From positions 1 through 64,000 of the forward strand of contig NW_024599208.1 in assembly GCF_004379255.2 (NCBI RefSeq): a stretch of DNA of 64,000 bases, written 5' to 3'. Below, one piece after another: positions 17,393-28,100 of this stretch (the stretch's first letter is position 1; every line of letters starts with the position of its first letter). Position numbers and translations under genes: made by a program. Source of the DNA: Salvia splendens (lineage: Eukaryota > Streptophyta > Magnoliopsida > Lamiales > Lamiaceae). The notes beneath the pieces are model-generated. The model was not told the origin of the DNA. It saw only the letters and a program-made list of their open reading frames with translations, and made no database searches.

Positions 17393-19460
17393 TTTAGTTG
17401 GCCACTTGTTGGATGATTTTCTCTCATCGACGACCTTCGTTCGTATAACATAATCTATCAGGGTGCTCGTATTTTCATTCCAATACTATCGTACAACGAT
17501 GATCTTATGCGACGACCTTAATATTCCGACTCTCAGTTGTTATCCGTATATCCATTGATCAACCACTTACATAAATTCTGAGCCGCAAAACGTGATCATT
17601 TGATGTACACGGCTTCTCTCAGCTTTTTGTTTCTCAAGACCTAATATCTAGGTATGGCACAACGTTTGATTATTCTGCCATTTGCTGCAACTAAGCATAG
17701 ATGCAAAAATATTCGACTCCTTGAGTTGTTGGTGTATCATTTGTATGTGTCTCTTGAAACTTATTCCTCATATGTGTTTGCAGAGATCGAGCCATTGTCC
17801 TTCTTGAGAGTCTTTTATCAAGAATTTAGAAATCTATTTAACAGTCTTACTTGGACCAGAACGGATTTCAACATGAGGAGTACTATTGAAATTGCCCTTG
17901 ATTAGAATGGCTCCAAAAATGACTCAAGAGGAACAAGAATGAGTCACTACTTTCATTAAAAGGAAACAGTGATGCATCACTTGCAAATTGCAGGTCAATC
18001 AAAAGTTTTAAATGCACGAAAAGAATATCATTGTCAAGGAGCTTCATAGAAAGAAATTTTTGATAATCCAAGTAAGTACTGTCAATTAAATTCATCCATT
18101 CTAGCTACAAATGTGGCACTACGTCATTTCCCGAAGATAATAGAGGCGTTCTCGAAAACTCTAAATTCTAACTCAAGATTCTTGGTGTCGTTACAGCAAT
18201 TAACTGTCCTTGAAGGTCACATCTTCATATTGTTTTTGGCACGCCCTAGCGGTCATTCACTTGGTAATAACCCTCTCGGCCTTAACATGTCATAAGTGTT
18301 GTCATATTTGTAACGCGTCGTCGCATTAACATGTTATACACGATTGCATTCACTTTATTTGATTACAGGCACAATTTATTGTCGTTGTAATGATACATCA
18401 CCTAACATTTCTTCTTGTCTTGATCTCGTTAGAAACTTCCTTTCTTTTTGTTCTTATCATCCAGGGAAAACAATAGGCAGCTATAATAGTCCGTCTAGTT
18501 CGAAATATATGTTTTCGTTTGTCCCATCACTCAGGAAAGTGATATTGTAGTTATCAATTTACAACTATGTTCGAGCACGTTCAGCCTAGCATACTTCTTA
18601 GGCACTCTATGTTTTACAGACATAGTTCATCGTCTCATACTTCAACATATATTCGATCGTTGCTTAATTCAAGCTTCATATGGATTCTACATTTGCAACA
18701 AAGTTCAAAATTTCACATTTCACTTTCATAATGATTTTATACGATACCTCGTACTTCATCAATCGTGAATTATCACATAAAACGTATTGCGCAGTCAAAC
18801 ATGTTTATCCATATAAACCATTTAGCATTCCATGGCATTTCATCCAGCATATATTAAAATTTAAAATAGTAACTCAATCTATCCATCATCCATGGAATCA
18901 CATTTCATAAATCATACAGTTCATGGACATCTGTATCACAATCACAAAATTGCAACTATGCACTCATCATGCTTTGTATTCACAGTTTCATAATCATGCA
19001 ATTTCGACCACATAGGCATAAAAATGAATTTCCGCTCAAGTAATCAACATGTATGTCATTTAAGTTAAATTCGCAGTTCAAATATGTAATAACTAGTCTC
19101 CGCCTCAAGCATGTGATTATATTCACACTTCAATATCCATAACATTCACCTTCAATCACATTCTCCCATAGTGTCTCACGTCTCGTATGACCACAATTTT
19201 TTCCAAAAGCCATAGCATTTACTTTAAATTTCCTATAGACCTCAAAATTGTCATTTTCACAAGGAACCATTTTTCCATCGAATTTCAAAGATTTTCAGTA
19301 ATTCATTTAAAAAGTCGCCAAAATATTCTTACCTCTTCTTTTGTGGTTGGGCGTGACGAGTTGTGGTGTTGAGCCTTCGACGTTTAACACTTTAGCCAAT
19401 TAATACAAGGATAGATTTTGACTCCAAAAGACTATTGGGTCCAGAGCGGAAAGAAACTGA
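17393..19460 (-). other. Untranslated leader of the Tekay-type element
   Basis: About 2 kb between the gag start and the primer site with no coding signal. Parts reappear in diverged form at about 30000-32200, for example the phrase AATCCAAGTAAGTACTG and the CTACGTTTGCAACAAGGTTCAA type block, showing a second, older element of related type. Confidence 0.65.
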
Positions 19461-19473
19461 GGCTCTGATACCA
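19461..19473 (-). other. Primer binding site (tRNA-iMet), minus strand
   Basis: On the minus strand TGGTATCAGAGCC starts three bases after the end of the 5' LTR (TGACA at 19477). It matches the complement of the initiator tRNA-Met 3' end. Confidence 0.88.
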
Positions 19474-19476
19474 AAC

Positions 19477-22066
19477 TGTCACGACCGCCCTTTAGGGTTA
19501 ATAAATACGGGCGATCGTGATTAAAAGAACTTAATAAACAGACGAAGGAAACTAGGGTTTCAGTAAAGAGTTTGACCAATAATTAATATTTAATAAAAAG
19601 GGGCCAAGAGTTTGACATTATCCAAATAATTAGGTTCAAAGCTAAAAGATAGACGAGTAAAAACAATGTCTCAGCGGAAGCGTCCAAGAGAAAGAGTGAC
19701 GTCATGTGTGGAGACACAACGACACTCGCAGTACACAACTAACCAAACCATGCTTCAATTTTAAATTGCTCAACACCACCAATTGCTCATCGCCGCTCAA
19801 CCTGCACATAGGGAAAACACATGCAGGGCTGAGTACTTAATATACTCAGTGGGCTTATGCCGAAAACATTTGATGAAAGTTATGTCATCCATACCACAGT
19901 GAACTCGAGTTTTACATTTAGAAAAGAAATAGCATCGAGTATCACAAAACAATTTCATAGACTGGTCAGTCAAAACAATCTCCCCACTTTCTCAACAATC
20001 ATTCAATCACATCCTCTGTCCATAGTGCGACGAAAGTGTGGCCACACTATTCGCCCACGAGACCGGCCGACTAGCAAGGACGGCTCACGATCCCACCTGT
20101 GTACACTATCCTGATAGGGTTTGCGGCCCTACTCAGACCTGAATTCGTTTAAGATAGCCCTATAGCCTAATGGAGCGAACTCACAAACTAGGCATCAGGC
20201 AACAATCTCAACATAGCCCTATAGCCTAATGGAGCAAACTCACAAACTAGGCATCAGGCGACAATCTCATCATCAAAATAAACATGGCATGACATAACAA
20301 TTTAAACCACCCTTATTCCACCATAATCATACTTTTGAAAGTGTAAAAGAGTTTAGCAAAAGAAAGCCCACCTCGACTGCTTAATTCTCAAGTACTTTCT
20401 TCCCCTTGGTATCACGATTCACTTGCGAGAATTCACCTTTAGAATTTTGATAATACATAAATCAACACACTTTTCAAATAAATAAAATGCATGCATCCTA
20501 TGTCTCCAATTATTTTCTCGATCAAGATTATAAACTTTCTTAATTAGAAACTTAGGTACTTCGATTAAATCCGAGCGATCAAGCACCAACAAATCGCATA
20601 AAAGACAGGCATAAACCAATTAAATAAACCAATTAAATTAAATGGGGCAAAAGGGAGTAAGAAAAACAAACTAAAATACTCCATCGTACACGTACACATA
20701 TACTCTTATCCCTTTCTACTTTAGTATAAAATACTAATGGTATTAGATGAATAAAACAATTTAGAAACACATATTCCCATTCAACACTATACGTGTACAC
20801 GTATACTCTTCCACCACTATTTTAAAACCATCATCAATTATTAAAGTAATATAAATATATAAAAATTCCAATGCTTCTTCCCCTTTTTGACAAACACAAA
20901 TACGGTCTCAAATTCAAACTTTGGAAAAACGTCTTCAACTAATAATAAAAATATGTTTTACAGTAATGAAATCAACACTTCTTCTTTCCAGATCCGTCGT
21001 TCTCCCTTTCTCTCTCAATCCCCCTTTTCTTCTTCCCCTAATTTAAACTCAAGCAGAAACGAATGAAACAAAGATAAAACCCCAATTGACGGACACTCTC
21101 TTCTCGCACCATCGTCTCCACGAGCAGCCGCTCCATCATCGTTTCAGCGCCGCGACCAGAGTTGTCCGATGGTTTGGCATATCCGTTTCTATTCCCGAAA
21201 CAGCCCCGATTTACCCCGAAGCTAAGTTCTTACTTGATTCCGATTCGTTAAATGTTCAATCTTTTATTCGGTTTTGTTTTTATTACCAGATTATTAGATT
21301 GGTTACGGAGCTTATGAGATGCACAAAATTGAGGCTATTGTAGAGGGGAATGGATGTACCTTTGGGGAGAAGAAATTGCCTAGCAGCAAAAGAAATTGGA
21401 TTCACGGCAAGTTTTGCTTTTCCTCTCAAACTGCGATGCCAAGCAATTGTGTCACGAGTAAATAAATTGCGATTTTGTACTCGCTAGTTGCAAAAGAAAG
21501 AAGATTGAATGAGTTTGCAAGATTACCTTGAATAGAAGTTGAAAGAATAGGTCTTGGTTTCTTGCTACAGAGAACGATTAGAAGAGAAACTAATTGGGGA
21601 GTGCATAATATAGAGGGAGGGTATTAAAAGATATGGGAGAGATTTACGAAGTTGGGAGGAAACGGTTTTAACGTGGGTTAAGGCGGTGGAATTCTAATTC
21701 TTCTTCTTTTCTTTTTTTATTAATTTGAATTTGTTTGGTATTTATTTACAGATCACGGAGGAGAAAAGTCTCATCACGGAGGAGGAAAATCTCTGCAGAA
21801 TCTTTAATTAAAAAATTTGTATTAATGCAGCTCGGTGACCAAGTCAACAGGGAGAAGATTTAGTTAAATTAGTTTAATTCGCGGTCCCTTTGTATTTTAT
21901 TTAAATTGTGCAGCCACAATTTATATATCATGGACTGAGTTTTTATATCACTTATTCAATTTTTTCGATCCAACTCGCAGATTGAGGCCAATATATTTAT
22001 TCCTCACGGAAAGGAATTATTTTAAATCCGCTTAGTAATTTATTTCACAAATCCCCAGTCTAGTTT
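19477..22066 (-). repeat. 5' LTR, truncated at its outer end
   Basis: Ends (minus strand) in GGTCGTGACA at 19477 next to the primer site. It matches the 3' LTR up to CCCAGTCTAG at 22057-22066, where similarity stops abruptly; the 3' LTR shows that about 105 bp of the LTR start are lost. It contains the GTGTGGCCACAC palindrome (20036) and the CCTGCACATA...TGCAGG hairpin (19799-19825). Confidence 0.85.
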
Positions 22067-23298
22067 CAGCTCTCTTTTTGTTTTCACGTTGGTAGTTTTG
22101 TGCTTTCAGCTAGTTGGGTGCATGAAAATAGACTAGATTGTCTAGATCTGTCTTATTTACGTTGGATCTCATACGGATCTGTGTTGAGTCTGTTTTATTT
22201 CATGTTAATGTTCATGCTCTGTTCAAATCTGTTGTTTGATGTTCGCTTTTAGTTTCTTGGAGAAGAAGAAGATGGTAGTTAGTTAAACTGCATGTTTCTG
22301 TCACCTTTTCTAGTTTTCACAGCTTTTTGGAGTGCGCGCATTTGTGTCAGTGGTCCCAACATGCTTTTTGCTTTTCGCTTTATCAGTCTAGTTGATCAGT
22401 TGGTTATTTACTTCCATCATGTTCTTATTTAACTTGATAAGTTTAGTTTTATAAGTTGAGTCGTTTATTTTCTTAGGTAAATCTTAACCCCCAAAAGCGT
22501 GGCAGCAGCCAAAACCCCCCAAAATGTCTCAATCTCAATTCCATTCGCAACCATTCCTGTGCGATTCGACCCGTACTTCCCTCTACTAAGACGATAGTAG
22601 TGCGGGTTAAGGTCTTGAAAGACATCCCAAATTTCAATCTGGAGCACAAACAGCCATCAGTAGCTGTGCTTAGCTTGAGCCATCCGTTCTTAGACTTGAC
22701 CAAGCGGTATATGCTATACGTGTTTAATTTTGATTGTGTTTTAGAGGGTTATAAAGGATTAGCTTAAAAGGCAGGCTTTTCAAATGGCGTCGTTGCCGGG
22801 GATGGATGACGTTTTATGTGCTTGTGTTTGAGACACTAGTGTAAATAGTTTATTTACTTTGTTGTTTCTTATTTCTTGTAGTTGCTGTACCTGGGCCCGA
22901 ATCGTGGACGCTGCAACAATACCGGGAACTGGAGAGACTCCGAGGGAAATTGGAAGATAAGAACAGCATTCGTTCCTGTTGTCACCAGGTCCGGGTTGAA
23001 CACATGAGGTCCATCATTTTCTACCTCTTAAGGGGAGGAAGATATACCCCCATTTGTTACGCCGCTAAAGGCTAGATCCAATAGTTACTTTCTGCCCACT
23101 AAATTATTAACAAAAGTCCTAAACCATTAACAACATGTAAACATTTTTGGGTTGGTGTTAGTTTTTGATACCTAGAGGCTAGATCCCTGGTATAGATGTT
23201 TTTACTTTTTAACTTTTCTTTACTTTTGGTGTTGGTTTGGGTGAGTTTTGTTCTTGTGGTTTGTGAGGCTTATTTCTCTTTGTTTACCTAGCTTGAGC
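22067..23298 (+). mobile_element. LTR-retrotransposon fragment with tRNA-Asp-type primer site
   Basis: At 22785-22802 there is TGGCGTCGTTGCCGGGGA, one base off the complement of plant tRNA-Asp, the primer used by Athila/Tat-type gypsy elements. The DNA to the left would then be the end of an LTR (about 22067-22782) and that to the right its leader. A clean open stretch at about 22880-23070 reads VAVPGPESWTLQQYREL and RLRGKLEDKN before a stop and might be a gag start, but I do not recognise it. The left edge is the sharp break with the Tekay LTR. Confidence 0.55.
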
Positions 23299-23727
23299 AT
23301 TTTTCTTTTCATCAAAAATAAAATAAAATTAAGAACAACTATTGAAATTTGATCAATATCTTATTTTAATGCAAATAAAATGTCAACCATCACATTGCAT
23401 CCTTTTAGGAGTTATCAATTGGCGGCGCATGCCCAGGCCTTTCTAGACTCAGGCCCATGACTAAAGTAGGCTAGATTGGGCTGCATTTTCTTTCTATAAG
23501 TTTAGACTCAACCTAGCTCAAGCTAGGTTGGGTAACCTATAAATTAAATTATTGTTTTATCAGTTTTTTTAAATGTATTTTTGAATGTTTTTTTAATAAA
23601 TTGTAGTACTCTAAATTAAAAAAAAAATTTATGTGAGAATTAAATCATCTATATTCCTATAATTTTCTAATTTTAATTGTATTTCGTATATATTTATTAG
23701 ATAATTTTTTAATCACGTTAAATATTA

Positions 23728-23900
23728 CTCCCTTCGTCCCATAAGAATAGACACTTTTGGTACGACATAGGTTGATGTAAAATTGGTAAAATATGAGAAA
23801 CATTGAGAGAGAAAGTGATGGAACAATAAAGTCACCAAATATAGAAGTGGACTATTTATATGAAATAGATGGAACATTAAATATGTCTATTCAAATTTAT
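23728..23900. mobile_element. Stowaway-like MITE, one end preserved
   Basis: Starts CTCCCTTCGTCCCATAAG after a TA, matching the Stowaway terminal consensus, with the typical AATAGACACTTTTGG inside. The right end near 23890 keeps AATATGTCTATTC, the inner part of the inverted terminus, but the outer GGGACGGAGGGAG is gone, so the element is truncated. Confidence 0.6.
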
Positions 23901-24181
23901 CTTCCTATAATTATTTGAAAAAAAAAATCAATTGCAAAGAGATTTTGAATAATATATAAATAATTTGAGTGAATAAAATTTAAAAAATATTAAAATTAAA
24001 GTACAAATAATTAAAATAGTAGTATTAGTAGTAGTAGTAGTAGTATAGAGTTAGTTGTTGTGGGTAATATTTGAGTCTGTATTGGATTGGATTAGGTTAG
24101 TTTGGTCCGTACTATGTTACCAAGTATTCATGCTTACCCATCCCTACTAAATGAGCTTTTTAATGAATAATTAAACCGCCA

Positions 24182-24325
24182 ACTGTTTGGTTTCCAAGAT
24201 AAAATAATAACAAAATATAACCTAGGACTGAGTTGTGAGATTATTTTAGTCGTAGGGGTTAGCTATGACTAATTATCTCATGATCCATCTATGATTGAGT
24301 TGTGGGGTTGAATCTCATGAACCAA
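24182..24325. mobile_element. Small MITE with CTGTTTGGTTT-type termini
   Basis: CTGTTTGGTTTCC near 24184 and GAACCAAACACAC near 24320 form an imperfect inverted repeat of about 11 bp around 140 bp of AT-rich DNA. The size and ends fit a Tourist- or hAT-like MITE. No target duplication was made out. Confidence 0.4.
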
Positions 24326-24392
24326 ACACACTACAAATTTAATCTCGGATACAATCTTGCAAACCGAACAGAGCATAACCACAACCAAGATC

Positions 24393-24400
24393 TATAAATA
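24393..24400 (+). promoter_or_regulatory. Candidate TATA box upstream of the AOP-like first exon
   Basis: TATAAATA lies about 115 bp upstream of the ATG at 24508, a normal plant spacing for a transcription start near 24425 and a leader of about 80 nt. This is sequence pattern only. Confidence 0.45.
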
Positions 24401-24507
24401 GCCCTATAAAATGGAAACTATACCATAACCAGAACCAAGCTGATTTGAGTTTTCCTACAAGAAGAGAGCTACCTAGGTTTTTATTCATAAAATTGAGTTG
24501 TGTAAGC

Positions 24508-24660
24508 ATGAAGCTCCCTTTGATTGATTTGAGCAACCTAGGAGAAAATGATTCTCCAAGGTGGGAATCAACCAAAACCCAAATTCGAGAAGCCCTTCAA
24601 GAATATGAGTGTTTTGAAGCTACATTCAATAACATTATTCCTCTTGAGTTGAGGAAATAA
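24508..24660 (+). pseudogene. AOP-like 2-oxoglutarate dioxygenase, first-exon fragment ending in a foldback
   Basis: The ATG at 24508 opens KLPLIDLSNLG, then TQIREALQEYECFEATF and PLELRK, the conserved N-terminal region (DIOX_N) of AOP-like Fe(II)/2-oxoglutarate dioxygenases, cytosolic enzymes of specialised metabolism or hormone oxidation. The frame hits TAA at 24658-24660 immediately after PLELRK because the following DNA is the reverse complement of the preceding exon DNA (arms 24605-24639 and 24656-24690). The catalytic half is absent here; 3' exons of the same family lie 9 kb downstream at 33671-34451, possibly once the same gene. A TATA-like box lies upstream. Confidence 0.8.
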
Positions 24661-24690
24661 TGTTATTGAATGTAGCTTCAAAACACCCAT
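24605..24690. repeat. Hairpin: 35-bp inverted repeat with 16-nt loop
   Basis: The left arm 24605-24639 lies inside the dioxygenase exon; the right arm 24656-24690 is its reverse complement with one mismatch. The loop is 24640-24655 (CCTCTTGAGTTGAGGA). The right arm continues straight into the right arm of the larger inverted repeat. Confidence 0.9.
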
Positions 24691-24816
24691 GTGCGCCGCC
24701 AATCGACAACTCCTAAAAGGAGGTAATGTGATGGTTGACATTTTAGTTGCATTAAAATAAGATATTGATCAAATTTCAATAGTTGTTCTTATTTAATTTT
24801 TGATAAAAAGAAAAAT

Positions 24817-25899
24817 CTATGATTTGAACGGTGGTGTCTTTGCTTGCTGTATTAGAGGCTGGATAACTGATCAACTAATTTTCCAATTAAATAAAAGTAT
24901 AGTATTATTCTTGGGTTCAACTTGCATGTGCCCGTGTAATTTTCATCTCATATGGTCCAATGTAGAATTTTGCAGCTTAAATGGTGGTGTTGTGATTCCA
25001 TTGATTGTGGCATCAATATTGGAACATTATAATTTGTGATCAAATTGTTTCATGATTAATTGTTTCATGTTTATAATGTTTCTAATTTCATTTAACTAAT
25101 TTATTGTCCCATATATATCAATGTTAAAAAATATCTTAATCCATGTATCCATATATATGGGTGTGATACTAGTTTAAAAGTTAAAATAGAGTTATACATA
25201 TAGGAGAAGGTTTTTCAAATTAATTGTTCCATCTGTCTCATCTATACATATATAAAAGGCGAGTTTTGACCTTAATTTTGAATATTTATAGAGTTTTGGG
25301 TCTGAATTTGAATATTTATAAGTTTTGTGCTTACATTTTTTTTTCTCCGTTAAAATACCTTTAAATTATGTAATTTATTGATTTATACTAATGTGGTATC
25401 TAATTAAATCAATGACCTAGAAATTATGTAACCGATGTATATATATTGAGTATTTGAATGTGGGTGGTAGTGTCAAAACATCACCCACGATCACTCAACA
25501 AATTTAATGTGATATATATTAATGATAAAAATATATTTAAATGTGGGTTGCAATTACAAAACGTACCCACAACTACTCAACAAATTTAATGTGATTTACA
25601 CTAATGATATGTTTTGGAAAATAAATTACAATGAATCCTTTCAATGAAAAGAGAAATTTCGGCGTTTATATATTGGCTTTCAATACTGAAATCTGAGCTA
25701 GATTCAAACATGGCAAAAAGCAGGATAATAACCGTCTCCACGATGCAATTTTCTTGCACCGATGATGTTCTTACTAATGTCAAAATATGTGAATCCTCTT
25801 CTATTGGAATATTATTTTTCTGCATTTCGTAATTGTTTTTGCTCCTCTGTATTCCATGCTCTAAGGAATGGTTGAGATTTTAGAGGAATTTTAATATGT
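24817..25899. other. Intergenic DNA with a two-copy tandem duplication
   Basis: At 25445-25530 and 25532-25608 an approximately 85-bp block is repeated (TTGAATGTGGGT, then CACTCAACAAATTTAATGTGA). A 62-codon open frame at 25644-25832 has no recognised domain. No gene is supported. Confidence 0.5.
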
Positions 25900-28100
25900 T
25901 GTCACGACCACAACTCCCTAGTACTAGTGAGTGTAGTTATTTCACGACTAAACACAAATTAATAAGTCATGGAGCAACGTAAGTGAAAAAGCAACTCAAA
26001 ATAATGGTTTCAAAGGCGATTGGGTATATAGTCAAAATGAAATCAGAGTATCGACTAAGTTCATAAATCTCTCGAACATAATTCTACTTTGCAGCGGAAG
26101 AGTCCAAGACAAAATAATATGTATGAAGACATACTACTTTGGGCTACCTACTACTTATTAATAGTCTTTTCCCAACCCCTTCGCCTCCTCGTCCACGCTC
26201 AACCTGCACGTTAGAAAAGAAACATGCAGGGCTGAGTATTTGATATACTCAGTGGGCACAGTGCCAAAATAATTTCCATTTAGTTTGTCAGCAACAGTTG
26301 AGTGATCACGGGGTTTTTATTAAAAAGGCCAGAGTCACTAAATTCCTTTCATTTCATAAATTCTATTGCGCAATCACATAACTTAAATACCATATCTGAT
26401 ATTGATGTGAACCGGGAATGTGGCCACATTCCACGACGGTCACTGGACCAGCCAACTCCTATGTTAGCTCACGGTCCCCTCATGTGTACACTAGTCCGAG
26501 TAGGGTTTGCGGCGCTACTGGGACCCGAATTCGATTTAACTTAATTGGCACAACCAAGCAGATAGGTAATCATAAAAGCAAAACATGGCATGACAAACAT
26601 ACTTGAGAAAAGATTCACATTTTCATACTAAAATCATGTTTTGTAAAGAATGCCCACCTCAAAGGCTATCTCTTAGCCCACAAACTCCTTGACTTGATTT
26701 TAGATGACGCGCGAAGACGTCCTTTTAGTAACATACAAATAATACTCAATTAGGCTTAAGGAGCCAATTGAACTCAAACGTGAATGCATCCTAAGTGCGT
26801 GATCATTTTATTCTTTTTCTTTACTTCCTTCATTCATAAAAGTCTTTGAGCGTTACCTCCTATGTAAAATTGTTTAAGCATAGAAATTTTCCGAAGTCTA
26901 TTCATCTGCTCGGAATTAATTAGCGTACCACTTCTTAACATCAAATATTCGAGCAACTTAGAGGAGGCCATGATTTAATTTAAATTCTTAACACATACTT
27001 CCAATTTTCTTTAAAAGGTGGCCCAACTGATACTTCCTCAAATTAATTCCTTTTGGCCCAAGGTGTAAATGGAAATGGCCCAATTCCTTAGGGCATCCAC
27101 AATGGTTTTCGCCCAGCCATAGCTCAGTCATAGCCTAGTCACAAACTCCTCCTGCCACATCATCAGCAATAAAAATCCTCCTGCCACATCATCAGGACAA
27201 ACAAATAGTCCAGCCATAGCCTAGCAATAGCCTATCCACATCACTCGTAATTATTAAAAACAAATAATTAACAATCACACAAAATACGGAATTAAATTTA
27301 CGACACTGATACGGAAAAATTCAATAATATTATTAAAATTAAAAAAAGTACATTAATTAAAAAAAATTACAACATAAAATTCTTGAAAAATTTTAAAAAC
27401 ATAATTAAAAATCCTAAAAAATGAAAATTGCATAATTTAATTTCTTCCGCTCAATCTCTCTAAATTCAAAATGTCAAAGCTCAAAGAAGCAGAAGGAAGA
27501 GTTGTCTAACGACGATCATGTGCGTCTACCGGGGGTTCGGGGGCAGCGCCCCCGAGTAGCGGGGTCCAAGGGGCGCCAACTCCCTAAAATTACCGTTTTT
27601 TAATTTTTAATTTTTAATTTTTAATTTTAATTTTTATTTAAATTAAAAAAAAGTAAATTAAAAAAAAAACAAAAATCCGCTGGCCGATCGCTCGCCGATC
27701 CGGGGCCTGCAATGGCGGCGAGCGCATCGGCCAGCGCCTGGAAATCGGCGTGGGCTCGCCGATTTTTTCGCCGAAATGGCGCTCGCCGGTTACAATGGTT
27801 CGGCGAGCGGACCCCCGGGGCTAGCCGGCCCGCTCGCCGCCATTGTGGATACCCTTATTCCAAAACTAAAATCGGTCAACTCTTTTCCCCTTTCTTCCTT
27901 CTCATTTTCAAAATCCCCAATTTAGATAGGAACCCTAGCTCTCTTTCTCTCCCTCATTCTCGGCTCCTCTTGACGGCATAACATTGCCGCCTCCGTCGCT
28001 CACGGCTCACGGCGCCACCACCAGCCGCCGTTTCCTCTGACGACATCACGACGGAGCTCTTTGTCTCCCGTCGCGCATCGCCGGACGACCTCCCTCTAAG
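25900..28100 (-). repeat. Degraded gypsy LTR with inserted Harbinger-like element
   Basis: On the minus strand the LTR end GGTCGTGACA is at 25900. It shares with the other gypsy LTRs the CGCTCAACCTGCACG...CATGCAGGGCTGAGTA hairpin block (26197-26240), the AATGTGGCCACATT palindrome (26417-26430) and the following CACGGTCCC and GGACCCGAATTCG phrases. No primer site lies to its left, so it would be a 3' LTR. The LTR start (TGTAACACC type) is not found and the right limit is approximate. It is split by a 764-bp element at 27091. Confidence 0.65.
27091..27854. mobile_element. PIF/Harbinger-like non-autonomous element, 764 bp
   Basis: The left end GGGCATCCACAATGG and the right end CCATTGTGGATACCC are inverted repeats with one mismatch, and TTA flanks both sides (27088-27090 and 27855-27857), the target duplication typical of PIF/Harbinger transposons. 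The right third is strongly GC-rich (GCTCGCCG motifs) and an ATTTTTAATTTTTA run sits at 27597-27650. There is no transposase. The flanking LTR sequence reads on directly across it. Confidence 0.8.

Larger units (their letters stand above)
10834..22066 (-). mobile_element. Tekay/Del-type Ty3-gypsy retrotransposon, minus strand, both ends truncated
   Basis: An 11.2 kb element read right to left: 5' LTR (19477-22066), primer site, about 2 kb leader, gag, protease, RT, RNase H, integrase with the beginning of a chromodomain, polypurine tract, 3' LTR (10834-12985). The coding part changes frame at least five times and carries several in-frame stops, so it is dead. The LTRs stay very similar over about 2 kb, with small differences such as an expanded AT tract at 11664 and an 8-bp insertion near 10930. 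The 5' LTR lacks about 100 bp at its outer end and the 3' LTR about 550 bp at its outer end, so no target duplication can be tested. Confidence 0.88.
23299..24816. repeat. Large inverted repeat (arms 23299-23434 and 24688-24816)
   Basis: The left arm starts ATTTTTCTTTTCATCAAAAA; its reverse complement, with small indels, forms the right arm. Shared blocks include GAACAACTATTGAAATTTG and GTCAACCATCACATT. The roughly 1.25 kb between the arms holds a Stowaway end, a small MITE, an AGT microsatellite and an AOP-like first exon. No target duplication is visible, so a transposon carrying a captured exon is possible but not shown; two opposite insertions of one repeat would look the same. Confidence 0.7.

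Noticed and set aside
22465..22703. Minus-strand frames of 60-76 codons
   Set aside because: They overlap the LTR and primer-site region of a plus-strand element and have no recognisable domain.
24018..24045. AGT trinucleotide run
   Set aside because: Ordinary microsatellite; no evidence that it does anything.
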